Made by a program: the position numbers and the translations under genes. A DNA stretch of 64,000 nt from Citrobacter sp. On2M. GTDB taxonomy: Bacteria > Pseudomonadota > Gammaproteobacteria > Enterobacterales > Enterobacteriaceae. Below the pieces are notes generated by a model. That model ran no database searches and had not been told where the DNA came from. It saw nothing but the letters and a program-made list of their open reading frames with translations. Positions 47,225 to 57,124 of this stretch are shown here, piece by piece; position 1 is the stretch's first letter, and every line of letters begins with the position of its first letter. Location: assembly GCF_018035235.1 (NCBI RefSeq), contig NZ_WPCV01000004.1, positions 1 through 64,000 on the forward strand, written 5' to 3'.

Positions 47225-48343
47225 TTACAGCCCGGACCAAATCTCACAATGTTTTTTCACCAGACCACTCAGTGATCCACCATCGGCGACGAAATCACGC
47301 ATATTTTGCGCCTCGTCATGACTATGCTTAACCTGCAGATGCAAGGCTTCAATCGCGCTGGCTGCCCCCACTTTATCCGCAGAGGCGGCGACATTGTCCA
47401 ATAGCCGTAGCGTGTCATCTGACAGGCGGTGCCCATCGCCGGTATTGACGTCGGTTACGATTCCCGCCATACCAAAGCGGCAGGCTTGAAAACGATTAAA
47501 TTTATACAGCAGGTAATCATGCAGCTGGTGTTTGAACGGCCGTTTGGTGAGTAACCAGTGGGCGGTAGCCTGAATAAGCCCCGCCATATTGACCGCGTGT
47601 GCCAGGGTCAGCGGCGTGTCCATGACCCGAACCTCTACTGTGCCAAAGTGCGGGCTGGGACGGATATCCCAGTGTAAATCCTTAATGCTATCAATCATGC
47701 TGGTGTAAGCCAGTCGACGAAATAGCCCCTCGAATTCCTGCCAGCTATTCACCCATGGCATCGGGCCATTATCGGGAAATCCGGAGAAAATATTCAGTCG
47801 CGCGCAGGCAAACCGCGTGTCGGACGTTTGCATATAAGGTGAGGCGGCTGAGAGCGCAATAAAATGGGGAACAAATCGCGACAGGCCGTGCAGGAGATAA
47901 ATGGCATCATCGCCGTTTGCGCAGCCGATATGCACATGCTGGCCAAATACCGTCGCCTGCTGAATGAGATAGCCAAAATTTTCCAGGTTGCGCCGATAGC
48001 GTTCGTCATCGCAGACTTCCTGACGTTGCCATTTTTGAAATGGATGCGTCCCCCCGCCACAAATCGCGAGATGGTGCTGTGCAGCAACCCGCGTAATTAT
48101 CTGCTGCATGGTAGACAATTCAGCACTTGCCTGATCGATATTGCGACAAACCCCGGTCGCCATCTCCAGCATACTTTCCGTGATATCGTGCTTCACTTCT
48201 CCGGCGGTAAGCAGCGGCTTTACAGCGTCAATCAGCCGGGAAGAATCCTGGCTCAGGTCGTAGCCCGGGGGGTTGACCACCTGCATTTCCAGTTCAATGC
48301 CTAACGTAAAAGGGTCGGATACATGAAAATCGGGAAGTGGCAT
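47225..48343 (-). CDS. ybdK: YbdK, glutamate-cysteine-ligase-like carboxylate-amine ligase
   Basis: 372 residues, GCS2 family (YbdK type), E. coli length. Recognisable blocks: [12 protein letters not shown] at the N-terminus (active-site Glu residues of the ATP-grasp-like GCS fold), [10 protein letters not shown] and the [17 protein letters not shown] metal/ATP region. E. coli YbdK has weak gamma-glutamylcysteine synthetase activity; the physiological substrate is unsettled. Confidence 0.93.
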   Translation of the reverse strand: MPLPDFHVSDPFTLGIELEMQVVNPPGYDLSQDSSRLIDAVKPLLTAGEVKHDITESMLEMATGVCRNIDQASAELSTMQQIITRVAAQHHLAICGGGTHPFQKWQRQEVCDDERYRRNLENFGYLIQQATVFGQHVHIGCANGDDAIYLLHGLSRFVPHFIALSAASPYMQTSDTRFACARLNIFSGFPDNGPMPWVNSWQEFEGLFRRLAYTSMIDSIKDLHWDIRPSPHFGTVEVRVMDTPLTLAHAVNMAGLIQATAHWLLTKRPFKHQLHDYLLYKFNRFQACRFGMAGIVTDVNTGDGHRLSDDTLRLLDNVAASADKVGAASAIEALHLQVKHSHDEAQNMRDFVADGGSLSGLVKKHCEIWSGL

Positions 48344-48489
48344 AGGGTTCTATTCCGCGTTGATCGATATCCTTAGAGTATAGAAGGGCGGCTGATTTTC
48401 TGTTCGTTGTCAGATATTCCCTGGCGATGCTTTGAAGGCAAAATGGCCGGTGTTATAACTATTTTTTACTTCGCAACTGGGGGGGAATC

Positions 48490-49194
48490 GTGCCGGAAAT
48501 AAATATTTATGGGCAGACCGTCGGCGATGTTGTGCCGGACTGGAATGGCGCTGCCGTACTGCCACGGGAAACGCTTGTCGGTCAATATTGTCGACTGGTT
48601 CCTCTGGATGCCGACAGCCATGCCGCCGAGCTGTTTGATGCCTACGCGCAGGCACCGGACGATCGCGACTGGACCTGGCTCGCAAGCTCTCGCCCCACAA
48701 GCGTTGAGGCCGCAGCGTGCTGGGTACAGGGGAAATCCACTGATACCTCTTTGGTTCCCTATGCCGTCATTGAACAGCATTCAGGACGTGCCGTCGGACT
48801 GGTGTGCTTTATGGCGATCGAACGGGAGCACGGTTCGGTCGAAATTGGTCATGTGACCTGGTCACCGCGCATGAAAAATACGGTACTTGGCACCGAAAGC
48901 ATCTGGCTGCTGCTGCGCCAGGCGTTTGCGTTGGGTTATCGTCGCGTGGAGTGGAAATGCGACTCTCTGAACACCGCTTCTCGACGGGCGGCGGAACGCC
49001 TTGGGTTTATCTTCGAAGGACGTTTTCGCCAGAAGATTGTGCGCAAGGGGCGTAATCGCGACAGCGACTGGTTATCGATGATTGACAGCGAATGGCCCCA
49101 GTGTGACGCCGTGTTACAGCGCTGGCTGGCGCCGGAGAACTTTGATGAAAATGGGCGGCAACGAAAAACCCTGGCGGCGTGTAGCGGCGAATAA
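48490..49194 (+). CDS. GNAT-family N-acetyltransferase, RimJ/RimL type
   Basis: 234 residues. The RimJ/RimL-like GNAT core shows EIGHVTWSPRMKNTVLGTES followed by the acetyl-CoA-binding helix and the WKCDSLNTASRRAAERLGFIFEG block typical of the family. It probably acetylates an N-terminus, amino acid or small molecule; the target is not predictable. The GTG start at 48490 follows a GGGGGGA site. It stands between ybdK and the sugar cluster and converges on the latter. Confidence 0.82.
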   Translation: MPEINIYGQTVGDVVPDWNGAAVLPRETLVGQYCRLVPLDADSHAAELFDAYAQAPDDRDWTWLASSRPTSVEAAACWVQGKSTDTSLVPYAVIEQHSGRAVGLVCFMAIEREHGSVEIGHVTWSPRMKNTVLGTESIWLLLRQAFALGYRRVEWKCDSLNTASRRAAERLGFIFEGRFRQKIVRKGRNRDSDWLSMIDSEWPQCDAVLQRWLAPENFDENGRQRKTLAACSGE

Positions 49195-49200
49195 ATTAAT

Positions 49201-49226
49201 GCCCGCAGCTAACAATGGCTGCGGGC
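49201..49226. terminator. Hairpin between the acetyltransferase and the sugar cluster
   Basis: A perfect 9-bp stem GCCCGCAGC / GCTGCGGGC with an 8-base loop lies 6 bases after the acetyltransferase stop and 10 bases before the stop of the convergent dehydrogenase gene. T-runs are weak on both sides; a bidirectional terminator is likely but not certain. Confidence 0.65.
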
Positions 49227-49236
49227 GTAATGCTGT

Positions 49237-50022
49237 TTACCAACAGATAAATCCACCATCTACAACCAGGTCTACACCGGTACAAAATGAAGCAGCATCG
49301 CTGGCCAGAAAGAGTGCCGGGCCTGCCATCTCTTCCACTTTTGCCATGCGTTGAATCGGGGTCTGGCTTTCAAACTCCCGCGTCTGATGAACCATTTCCG
49401 GTCGGGTGTTCATCGGCGTGGCGGTATATCCGGGGCTTATGGAATTCACGCGTATGCCTTTTCCAATCCACTCCATCGCCAGGCTTTTTGACAGATGAAT
49501 TACCCCCGCTTTAGCGCTATTGTAATGGGCTTGCTCAAGGCCTCGGTTAACAATAATCCCTGACATGGATGCGATGTTAATAATCGAGCCACCGCCTGAT
49601 TCCAGCATCAGTTCTGCTTCGGCTTTACAGGAGTTCCACACGCCAGTGAGGTTAATGTCGATAACGCGTTGCCACTGCTCGCTTTCCATTTCCAGCGCAG
49701 GGTTGGCGTTGGCAATGCCTGCGGCATTGACCGCAATATCCAGGCGACCAAAGCGTTCCTTCGCCAGGGCTACCGCGGCGCGAAGGTCGCTAAGCTTGCG
49801 GACATCACCCGTATAGAGCGCAGCCTGGGCGCCAATAGCGGTGATAGTATCAACAGTCGCATTTAGCCCGCCGTCTTCGCGCAAATCAAAACAGACCACG
49901 TGCGCGCCCGCGCTGGCGAGTGCGCAGGCGATAGTCTGACCGATGCCGCTACCTGCGCCAGTAACAAAAGCGACGCGCCCCTCAAGATTAAACAGTTGTT
50001 GAGCAAAATCTTTTGCAATCAT
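49237..50022 (-). CDS. SDR dehydrogenase, polyol/ketose type (1)
   Basis: 261 residues, classical short-chain dehydrogenase. The cofactor motif is TGAGSGIG, with Asp in VCFDLRED after beta-2 favouring NAD(H). The catalytic Ser is in NIASMSG and the YxxxK pair in HYNSAKAG. The C-terminus VVDGGFICW is typical of arabinitol/sorbose-reductase-like SDRs that interconvert pentitols or hexitols and ketoses. It is the last gene of the minus-strand cluster and presumably oxidises an imported polyol or sugar at a secondary alcohol. Substrate unknown. Confidence 0.83.
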   Translation of the reverse strand: MIAKDFAQQLFNLEGRVAFVTGAGSGIGQTIACALASAGAHVVCFDLREDGGLNATVDTITAIGAQAALYTGDVRKLSDLRAAVALAKERFGRLDIAVNAAGIANANPALEMESEQWQRVIDINLTGVWNSCKAEAELMLESGGGSIINIASMSGIIVNRGLEQAHYNSAKAGVIHLSKSLAMEWIGKGIRVNSISPGYTATPMNTRPEMVHQTREFESQTPIQRMAKVEEMAGPALFLASDAASFCTGVDLVVDGGFICW

Positions 50023-50057
50023 AATGATGACTCTCTTAACAGATACCCTGATGGGTA

Positions 50058-50855
50058 TTAAGACATAATCAGGCCACCATCGATGTTGATGGTTTGTCCA
50101 GTGAGATAACGCGCATCGTCAGAGGCGAGAAAAGCGACCAGTCCGGCGACATCTTCAGGTTTGCCCGCGCGTTTCATTGGGATGCCTTTAACCCATTCCG
50201 CCATCAGTTCACCTTTGCCATAGCGTTTTTCATCTGTACTGAGAATCTCGCCCCAGACACGATCGTTGTAATCCCACATTTCGCTTTCGATTATCCCCGG
50301 ACAAAAGGCGTTAACGGTGATATTCCATGGCGCTAACTCATGCGCCAGACTTTGCGTAATACCAATTACGCCCATCTTGCTGGCGGCGTAGTGTGGGGTA
50401 TAGATGAAACCCTGACGTCCCTGACCGGAAGAGGTATTAATCAGGCAGCCCTGGTTTTGCTTAACCATATATTTTGCTGCTTCCCGGCAGCAGAGCCATA
50501 CGCCAGTGGTATTCACGGCGAGGACTTTTTCAAAATCGGCTTTCGGCATGCGGTCGAAATAGTCGATGGTGATGACACCCGCGTTTTGAATTGAGACATC
50601 AATGGTGCCGAAGCGCGCTGCGGCCTGCTCGTACAGAGATTGCACCTGCGCCTCATTGGTGACATCCACCTGCAAAGATAAAATATCTGCCTGATAGCGC
50701 TGACGAAGCTGTTCCGCTGTTTCGTGGACGCGCTCCGCATTCGATACCATCACCAGATTTGCGCCGTCGCGGGCAAAACGTTCGGCGATACCTGCGCCAA
50801 TCCCCCGACAAGCACCAGTGATGACAATTGTCTTACCATTAAAATCACGTTGCAT
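50058..50855 (-). CDS. SDR dehydrogenase, polyol/ketose type (2)
   Basis: 265 residues, classical SDR: cofactor motif TGACRGIG, NAG motif QNAGV, catalytic Ser in NTSSGQG, YxxxK in HYAASKMG, and the tail TGQTINIDGGLIMS. The insertion with MWDYNDRVWGEIL after the PG motif is a substrate-loop feature shared with ribitol/threitol/sorbitol-type SDRs as I recall them. The start has an AGGGG site. Together with the neighbouring SDR it suggests two redox steps or an epimerising oxidation/reduction pair. Substrate not predictable from sequence. Confidence 0.82.
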   Translation of the reverse strand: MQRDFNGKTIVITGACRGIGAGIAERFARDGANLVMVSNAERVHETAEQLRQRYQADILSLQVDVTNEAQVQSLYEQAAARFGTIDVSIQNAGVITIDYFDRMPKADFEKVLAVNTTGVWLCCREAAKYMVKQNQGCLINTSSGQGRQGFIYTPHYAASKMGVIGITQSLAHELAPWNITVNAFCPGIIESEMWDYNDRVWGEILSTDEKRYGKGELMAEWVKGIPMKRAGKPEDVAGLVAFLASDDARYLTGQTINIDGGLIMS

Positions 50856-50908
50856 ATTTTTATCCCCTGTATGGGCCGGGCAAAGGATGCCCGGCGGAAT
50901 GTTGCTGC

Positions 50909-51976
50909 TTAACTGGATACGGTATTTCCTGAGGGTGCTGCCGCCAGCTTTTCTTCATGGCGACGCATCAGAATGACTTTGTTCTGCAGCTTTTGCTGGA
51001 ACTGATCGACAACAACGGCGGTGACGATAACCACACCTTTAATGACCATCTGCCAGAAATCACTGACGCCCATCATCACCATGCCATCGGCAAGGAAGAC
51101 AATTACGAAGGCACCGATAATGGAGCCGGAGACGCGTCCGCGTCCTCCAGCGAGCGCAGTTCCGCCCAGCACAGTTGCGCCAATGGCATCCATCTCAAAC
51201 ATGTTGCCGGTCATCGGATGTGCAGTTTGCAGTTGTGAAGCCACAATTAACCCAACAAAAGCAGCACACAGGCCGGAGAAGGCGTACACAAAGATCTTCG
51301 CTTTTACGATAGGGACACCCGCCAGACGTGCGGCGGATTCGTTCCCTCCAATCGCGTAGATGTAGCGGCCTAGAGGGGTTTTGGTGGTTACCCAGTAGCC
51401 CAGCAACAGGAAGGCAATCATCAGCCAGATAGGGAGATAAATCCCCAACAAAGTACCTGAACCCAGCGTGGCAAAACCGGTATTGCCCAGCGCGTCCATG
51501 CCGTTCAGATTTGGGTAGGTGCTGCCGTCGTTAAACAGAAGCGCAGATCCTCTGGCAACGTACATCATGCCGAGCGTACAGATAAACGGTGCAACGCCGA
51601 AACGGGTGATGACGGCACCGTTGACAAAACCAACGACAACGCCGAAGAGGGCAACACAGATTATGACCTCTGGTACGTTGAAGAAGATGATGTTGCCACC
51701 CCAGATGGGCAGACCGTTGGTAAGCAAGGCGCCTGCAACCATGCCGCAAATACCCGCTACCGCCCCGACGGACAGATCGATACCGCCAGTCAGTATCACC
51801 AGCGTCATACCAATTGCCAGTAATCCCGTGATGGCGACGTGTTGAGTCATGATTAACAGATTTGAGGTGGTCAGGAAATTAGGTACCATCACACTAAAGA
51901 ATGCGATAACCAGCAGCAGTGCAATAAACGTTCTGGCCTTCAGCAGGTACATATAAATCATATATTTCTGGTTCAT
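50909..51976 (-). CDS. Ribose-type ABC transporter permease (RbsC family)
   Basis: 355 residues with about 9-10 transmembrane segments. Family signatures of RbsC/XylH/AraH permeases: NLLIMTQHVAITGLLAIGMTLVILTGGIDLSVGAVAG, and the cytoplasmic-loop motif with IGGNESAARLAGVPI and ATVLGGTALAGGRG. It forms the membrane channel for the sugar importer with the ATPase and binding protein upstream. The ribosome binding site is weak (GGAATCCATC). The stop is 54 bases before SDR 2. Confidence 0.92.
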   Translation of the reverse strand: MNQKYMIYMYLLKARTFIALLLVIAFFSVMVPNFLTTSNLLIMTQHVAITGLLAIGMTLVILTGGIDLSVGAVAGICGMVAGALLTNGLPIWGGNIIFFNVPEVIICVALFGVVVGFVNGAVITRFGVAPFICTLGMMYVARGSALLFNDGSTYPNLNGMDALGNTGFATLGSGTLLGIYLPIWLMIAFLLLGYWVTTKTPLGRYIYAIGGNESAARLAGVPIVKAKIFVYAFSGLCAAFVGLIVASQLQTAHPMTGNMFEMDAIGATVLGGTALAGGRGRVSGSIIGAFVIVFLADGMVMMGVSDFWQMVIKGVVIVTAVVVDQFQQKLQNKVILMRRHEEKLAAAPSGNTVSS

Positions 51977-51993
51977 GATGGATTCCAGCTTGA

Positions 51994-53538
51994 TTAATCT
52001 TGAGGTGTCGAAGCCGCGATTAAGGTCTCGCGGGTGACCGCATGACGGGGGACATCAGCGGTGATTCGGCCATCAGCCATCACCAGAATACGGTCCGCCA
52101 GCGCCATCACTTCGTCCAGCTCTGATGAAGAGAACATCACCGCCAGCCCTTGCTGCGCCATTTTGCCAATAAGGTGATAAACGTCGGTTTTCGCGCCCAC
52201 ATCAATGCCTCGGGTGGGCTCGTCAAGGAAAACCACCTGCGGTTGCGTCATTAATGCCTTACCCAGCACCACTTTTTGCTGATTACCGCCGCTTAATGAG
52301 GTGATAGGCAGTTCGGGATCGCTCACTTTGATAGCCAGTTGCTGGATCATTGCCTTCACACTGGTCTGCTCTTTGTGCGGATTCAACCATTTCCAGGCTC
52401 GGCGAAAGCCTTGCAGGCTGAAGTCAGACAGCGTCATGTTGGACTGAATCGACATCATCTGAACAACGCCTTCGCCCTGTCTGTCTTCAGGCACCAGTGC
52501 CAACCCCTTTTTAAGGCGTGACTGAAAATGGGCTTTATCAATGCATTCGCCGTTAAGCTGCACACTCCCACTCTGGCAGGGCATAAGTCCCACCAGGCCT
52601 TTGAACAGTTCCGTCCGTCCTGCGCCCAGCAGACCATAGATTCCGATGACTTCGCCTTTACTGAGGCTAAACGTCACGTCATTAAGCTTATAGCCGCCGC
52701 TCGGATGAAGGGCTGTGAGACCCTGTACGGATAGAACCGTTTCACCTTTTGGTGCGGGTTGATAATCAAAATGTTTTTTCTTGTCTCCCACCATTTGTTC
52801 AATGATCCACGGAATACTGGCATCATTGACTGGGCGTTCACTGATAAAACGGCCGTCGCGGAAAATCGTGATGTAATCACCAATTTCCATCAACTCTTCC
52901 AGACGGTGGGATATATAGATGATGGTGACGCCGCGCCGTTTGAGTTGCTCAATGACGTTAAACAACACTTTCACCTCAGACTGGCTGAGGGCGGAGGTCG
53001 GTTCATCCATGATTAAAACACGGGTATCTTTGGAGAGCGCACGAGCAATTTCGACCAGTTGCTGATGACCGATCCCTAGTTCTTCCAGAGGTGTATACGG
53101 ATCAACATCCAGCTCGAGTCTTTCCAGTAATGATTTTGCCAGTGCGTATTGGTATTTTTCGTTGATTTTCCCTTTCTGAAAGAACTCGTTAGCCATGAAA
53201 ATATTATCCATGACATTCATGTTTGGGAATAAATTCAACTCCTGAAAAATAATGCTGATACCCAGTTTTTCGGCCTGATGAGTAGAATTTAATGTGACAG
53301 GTATGCCATCCATAATAATTTGCCCGGAAGAGGGGCTTTCGACACCAGCAAGCATTTTCATCATGGTGGACTTACCCGCACCATTTTCTCCGATCAGCAC
53401 GTTTACTTTATTTCGATATACCCGATAGTTGACGCTATCTAATGCCAGCACCCCAGGGTAAACACGCGATAAATCTTGTGTTTCGATAATAACTTCAGAT
53501 TCGACGGAATGAGGAGTGACGATATCTTGCTGCTGCAT
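51994..53538 (-). CDS. Ribose-type ABC transporter ATPase, two-domain (RbsA family)
   Basis: 514 residues with two ABC domains in tandem. The first has Walker A GENGAGKST, a degenerate signature region and Walker B VLIMDEPTSAL; the second has GLLGAGRTEL (degenerate Walker A), signature LSGGNQQKV and Walker B VFLDEPTRGIDVGAKTDVY. The pattern is characteristic of RbsA/MglA/XylG. It powers uptake of the cluster's sugar. A strong AGGAGG site precedes the ATG. Confidence 0.94.
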   Translation of the reverse strand: MQQQDIVTPHSVESEVIIETQDLSRVYPGVLALDSVNYRVYRNKVNVLIGENGAGKSTMMKMLAGVESPSSGQIIMDGIPVTLNSTHQAEKLGISIIFQELNLFPNMNVMDNIFMANEFFQKGKINEKYQYALAKSLLERLELDVDPYTPLEELGIGHQQLVEIARALSKDTRVLIMDEPTSALSQSEVKVLFNVIEQLKRRGVTIIYISHRLEELMEIGDYITIFRDGRFISERPVNDASIPWIIEQMVGDKKKHFDYQPAPKGETVLSVQGLTALHPSGGYKLNDVTFSLSKGEVIGIYGLLGAGRTELFKGLVGLMPCQSGSVQLNGECIDKAHFQSRLKKGLALVPEDRQGEGVVQMMSIQSNMTLSDFSLQGFRRAWKWLNPHKEQTSVKAMIQQLAIKVSDPELPITSLSGGNQQKVVLGKALMTQPQVVFLDEPTRGIDVGAKTDVYHLIGKMAQQGLAVMFSSSELDEVMALADRILVMADGRITADVPRHAVTRETLIAASTPQD

Positions 53539-53539
53539 G

Positions 53540-54160
53540 TTATTGTCCTCCTACGGATTCAATTTTCGCTGGTGTAATAACCGGGATGGATTCTGGAATC
53601 TCCCACTCAGAAAAAACACCATAAACGTGCACTGATTCTCCAGTTTTAAGTTGCGCAGATTGGACCATCTTTATTGCTTGTTCGTTAATTCCTCGACCAT
53701 ATTCACCAAATAATACCTGGTCATTGAAATCACTATAACTTGCGCCTTTAAAGGCATCGCGTAATTGTGTGCCGCGCAGCGTCGGACCAATCTGAACAAT
53801 AATGTTGTTGCCGCTTTTATCGACGATGGTCATTTTTCCACTACGAGAGGCGGTATCAAGATTGCTAATTTTTCCCTCCACTTGTACGTAAAAGATGCAG
53901 GGATTCTCTTCCTGAGAGCGATAGCCGAGATTTTTACAGGCGCTGTCAAAATCTTTTTCAGCATGCAAGGCCATTAATAAATCGGCCACCGGACGAGCCT
54001 GCCCGACAATTTGCGGGACAATCTTGTTTTGCCACGTTTGGGCTATATTACCCATGTGTGGATTCGGTGGCGACTTGAGGTCCGCAAGTTCCTGCTGCGA
54101 GACGATGCGACATCCTCCCACGGTCAGCACGACCAGCGCAAGCCAGGCTTTCTTAGACAT
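53540..54160 (-). CDS. DUF2291 lipoprotein of a sugar ABC operon
   Basis: 206 residues. A lipoprotein signal with lipobox near VGGC (LVVLTVGGCRIV) directs it to the periplasmic membrane face. The rest (MGNIAQTWQNKIVPQI, FYVQVEGKISNLDTASRSGKM, VLFGEYGRGINEQAI) matches the DUF2291 family, which is repeatedly found with ribose-type ABC importers and has no assigned reaction. The ATG at 54160 has a GAGGAG site and directly precedes the lipoprotein signal. The gene nearly abuts the ATPase start (1 base). Confidence 0.82.
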   Translation of the reverse strand: MSKKAWLALVVLTVGGCRIVSQQELADLKSPPNPHMGNIAQTWQNKIVPQIVGQARPVADLLMALHAEKDFDSACKNLGYRSQEENPCIFYVQVEGKISNLDTASRSGKMTIVDKSGNNIIVQIGPTLRGTQLRDAFKGASYSDFNDQVLFGEYGRGINEQAIKMVQSAQLKTGESVHVYGVFSEWEIPESIPVITPAKIESVGGQ

Positions 54161-54203
54161 AATGTTCTCCTCTGCGCCTCCTGAGAGGCGCAACAACCCG
54201 GGA

Positions 54204-55139
54204 TCAGGACTTGATATTGAAATCCTGCACTTTATCTGCGTTTTCTTTAGTGATAAGAATTCCGCGGAACATGACGCGTTGTTTTTCTGGTTTTATGCCT
54301 TTTTGCAGGTAGTTATCCAGATCGGTAACTCCTTGCGCTGCGATAGCCTGTGCCTGGAGCATGACGGTCGCCTGTAGAGTGCCAGCTTTCACTGCATCAC
54401 GTTCGTCGTTGCTACCGTCGATACCGACCACGACCACGTCACTGCGGTTCGCCGCTTTTAATGCAGCAATAGCCCCCAGTGCTACTGGACCGTTACCGCA
54501 GATAATACCTTTTACGTCCGGGTGGGCCTGTAGGATGCTGTCCATAATACGTTTACCGTCGATAAGCGTGCCTTTGGCATCCTGTCTGGCGACACTAACC
54601 ATATCCGGGAACTGATCAATAACCTGGTGAAAGGATTTGGAGCGCGTAACACAATTATTATCGGCAAGGTTACATGTCAGTTCAGCATATTTACCTTTTT
54701 CACCCATTTTCTCGACGAAAATATTTGCAACTTCTGAACCAGCCTGGAAGTTATTATGGGTAATTTGCACCAGTGCAACATCATCAACGGGAATTTCACG
54801 GTTGATCAATATGACGGGAATTCCAGCTTTTTTCGCTTTTTCAATTGCCGCAACGCTGGCCGTTGAATCTGCATTATCCAGAACAATACCCTGGACTTTT
54901 TTGCCGATTGCCGTATCAATCAATTCATTCTGTTTTTTTACATCTTCACTGTGCGACAAAATTGTGGTTTTGTAGCCTAGTTCCTGGGCTTTTTCACTGG
55001 CACCTTTTGCTTCTGAGGCGTAATACGGATTATCCAGTGAATTCACCATAATCATGATTGTCCCTTTTTCCGCTGCATGAGCAGTAAAAGACAAAGCAGT
55101 CAGGGTTGCAGCAGTTAACAGCGTTAAACGTAATTTCAT
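54204..55139 (-). CDS. Periplasmic sugar-binding protein (RbsB family)
   Basis: 311 residues. Sec signal (cleaved near TAHAAEKG), then a type I periplasmic binding protein of the RbsB group: MIMVNSLDNPYYASEAKGA at the N-lobe, GIVLDNADSTAS, PVILINREIPVDD and VVVGIDGSNDERDAV in the hinge/C-lobe. It captures the sugar or polyol and delivers it to the permease. The conserved Asn/Asp/Arg ligand positions of the family suggest a small polyhydroxy ligand; identity unknown. It is encoded after the kinase and before the lipoprotein. Confidence 0.93.
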   Translation of the reverse strand: MKLRLTLLTAATLTALSFTAHAAEKGTIMIMVNSLDNPYYASEAKGASEKAQELGYKTTILSHSEDVKKQNELIDTAIGKKVQGIVLDNADSTASVAAIEKAKKAGIPVILINREIPVDDVALVQITHNNFQAGSEVANIFVEKMGEKGKYAELTCNLADNNCVTRSKSFHQVIDQFPDMVSVARQDAKGTLIDGKRIMDSILQAHPDVKGIICGNGPVALGAIAALKAANRSDVVVVGIDGSNDERDAVKAGTLQATVMLQAQAIAAQGVTDLDNYLQKGIKPEKQRVMFRGILITKENADKVQDFNIKS

Positions 55140-55264
55140 GACAATGTTCTCTCTGTGTTGTTATTGTCGGGTACGGTGAAACAACGTAAAGCCTGAGTTT
55201 TTTATGATCCGGTGCCCTCCTGTATATGTGGTAAATAACGTCGCGTGTTTTCCCTGGCGAGGCA

Positions 55265-56785
55265 TCAGGCGGACGGGGCCGGTTTCCATAATGTTCTGTT
55301 TACCGCATGGCGCCATTCCTGCCATCTTTTTTGCAACCGATGATGGCGATCCATGTCGGGTTTAAATGTGCTATGTACGGTTAAAAAAGCTTTTAAATCA
55401 GTCAGTGAGCCAGGATAAAGCGCTTTACGCGCCAGTAATGCCGCGCCAATGGCGGACAGTTCTGGCACATCGCTACGCATAACCGGATAACCAAGCAGAT
55501 CTGCCTGATATTGCATTAGCCAGTCGTTTTTGGTGGGGCCACCGTCAACCATTAATGCCGTTAACTTGAAATCATCGTGCTGCTGCATGGCAACTACAAC
55601 ATCGGCGATTTGATAGGTAATCGACTCAAGTGCGGCACGGATCAGATGGGCACGTTTAACTCCCCGACTGAGTCCGCAGATAACTCCACGGGCACTGTCA
55701 TCCCACCACGGCGCCCCAAGCCCGGTCAGTGCTGGCACAAAATAAACGCCGAGGGTTGAATCAACAGAGGCGGGAAGGGTGTTGAGTTCGTTTGCCAGTT
55801 CGGCATCCGAAAGTTCGCTCAAACCCGTACTGTCTGCCATCCATGCCACCGCATCACCCGTGTGCGGGATATTGCCCTCCAGACCGTATATGATGCTATT
55901 GCCATCGTGCCAGGCGATGGTGGTAGCCAGAGCGTCAATATCGCATTGGGCTGATTTGACCGGCGCCATCACTGATGACCCGGTACCATAAGTTGCTTTA
56001 ACGCATCCCATTTCGCCAAGAGCATGACCAAACAGAGCGGCATGTGAGTCACCCACCATCGACATCACAGGAATGCCGTCTGGAATGCCATCCAGTCCAC
56101 GAGTATGACCAAATAATCCACTGGAGGGTTTTATTTCCGGTAAGGCGACACGCGGAATGTGGAAGAGTGCCAGCATGGCTTCATCCCACTCTCCAGAGTG
56201 CAGGTTTAGCAACTGTGTGCGGGCGGCGTTGGAATAGTCACAGCAGAAGGTTTCACCAGCGGTTAAATTCCATAGCAACCAACTGTCGATCGTTCCCAGG
56301 CAAATTTGTCCCTGCGCAGCCAGCTGTGGGCCATCGGTCACGGATTCCAGTAGCCAGCGCATTTTTGATGCGGAGAAAAGTGGTGCGATTGGCAGACCAG
56401 TGGTTGATTTTATTAGTTGTTCTTTATTTTCATGCCGCAGTTCCTCGCAGTAAGCCGCACTGCGCGTACATTGCCAGGTGATTGCGGAATTTAGCGGTCT
56501 GCCAGTCTGGCGATACCAGCCTATGGCGGTTTCACGCTGATTACTAATAGCCAGTGCTGCGACGTTTTCAGCACCAACATGATTCATAGCTTTGGCAATG
56601 ACGCTAATAGACGCATCAATCAACGCCTCCCCAGATTGTTCAACCCAGCCATCCCGGGGGGTCTGAATCGCCAGTGGCTGAGAAAACTTTGCGACCACAT
56701 TGCCCTGTGCATCAAGCGCGATTGCTTTGGCGTTAGTTGTGCCTTCATCCAGCGCAATGATGAACTCTTTCTTCGCTGCACACAT
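55265..56785 (-). CDS. FGGY-family sugar/polyol kinase
   Basis: 506 residues, FGGY carbohydrate kinase. The N-terminal ATPase-fold motif is ALDEGTTNAKAIALD, and further signatures are SNQRETAIGW, TWQCTRSAAY, YGTGSSVM and GLGAPWWDDSARGVICG with the C-terminal VDGGPTKNDWLMQYQADLLG. The WQC-R region resembles glycerol kinase more than xylulokinase. It probably phosphorylates the ketose produced by the SDRs. It is the promoter-proximal gene of the catabolic arm, 339 bases downstream of the regulator gene, with its own candidate operator upstream. A CAGGAG site precedes the ATG. Confidence 0.9.
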   Translation of the reverse strand: MCAAKKEFIIALDEGTTNAKAIALDAQGNVVAKFSQPLAIQTPRDGWVEQSGEALIDASISVIAKAMNHVGAENVAALAISNQRETAIGWYRQTGRPLNSAITWQCTRSAAYCEELRHENKEQLIKSTTGLPIAPLFSASKMRWLLESVTDGPQLAAQGQICLGTIDSWLLWNLTAGETFCCDYSNAARTQLLNLHSGEWDEAMLALFHIPRVALPEIKPSSGLFGHTRGLDGIPDGIPVMSMVGDSHAALFGHALGEMGCVKATYGTGSSVMAPVKSAQCDIDALATTIAWHDGNSIIYGLEGNIPHTGDAVAWMADSTGLSELSDAELANELNTLPASVDSTLGVYFVPALTGLGAPWWDDSARGVICGLSRGVKRAHLIRAALESITYQIADVVVAMQQHDDFKLTALMVDGGPTKNDWLMQYQADLLGYPVMRSDVPELSAIGAALLARKALYPGSLTDLKAFLTVHSTFKPDMDRHHRLQKRWQEWRHAVNRTLWKPAPSA

Positions 56786-57124
56786 AGATTATCTCCTGAG
56801 TCACATTGCGTCCCGGTTTAGAGGATAAAACCCTCTCATTGTCGCGTCATTACTGCATCAGGCCTGGCTGTGACATCGCTTTTTTAATTATTGAATATAT
56901 ATTCGGTATTGATTATTTATTTAATACCTTAGCTACAATCTTTCCGTTGGGCTACAGAAAAAATCATCAATTGTGCTGAGAATCACACTTACACAGACGG
57001 GACAATAACAGAAAAAAGAATAAATTAAGGCGAGGTGAAACCTTTCAGTCTATTGAAATATATAGATTTTAGTCACTGCCTTTGCTTTTTATCTTTCGTG
57101 CAAAGGCTACCAGCGAATTAAGGG
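56786..57124 (-). promoter_or_regulatory. Promoter region of the kinase-transport-SDR arm
   Basis: 339 bases without a gene between the regulator stop and the kinase start. It contains the palindrome GAATATATATTC at 56893-56904, about 108 bases upstream of the kinase ATG, identical to the core of a longer palindrome in front of the transketolase genes. I read it as the operator of the SorC-type regulator. No strong terminator for the regulator gene was found. Confidence 0.65.
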
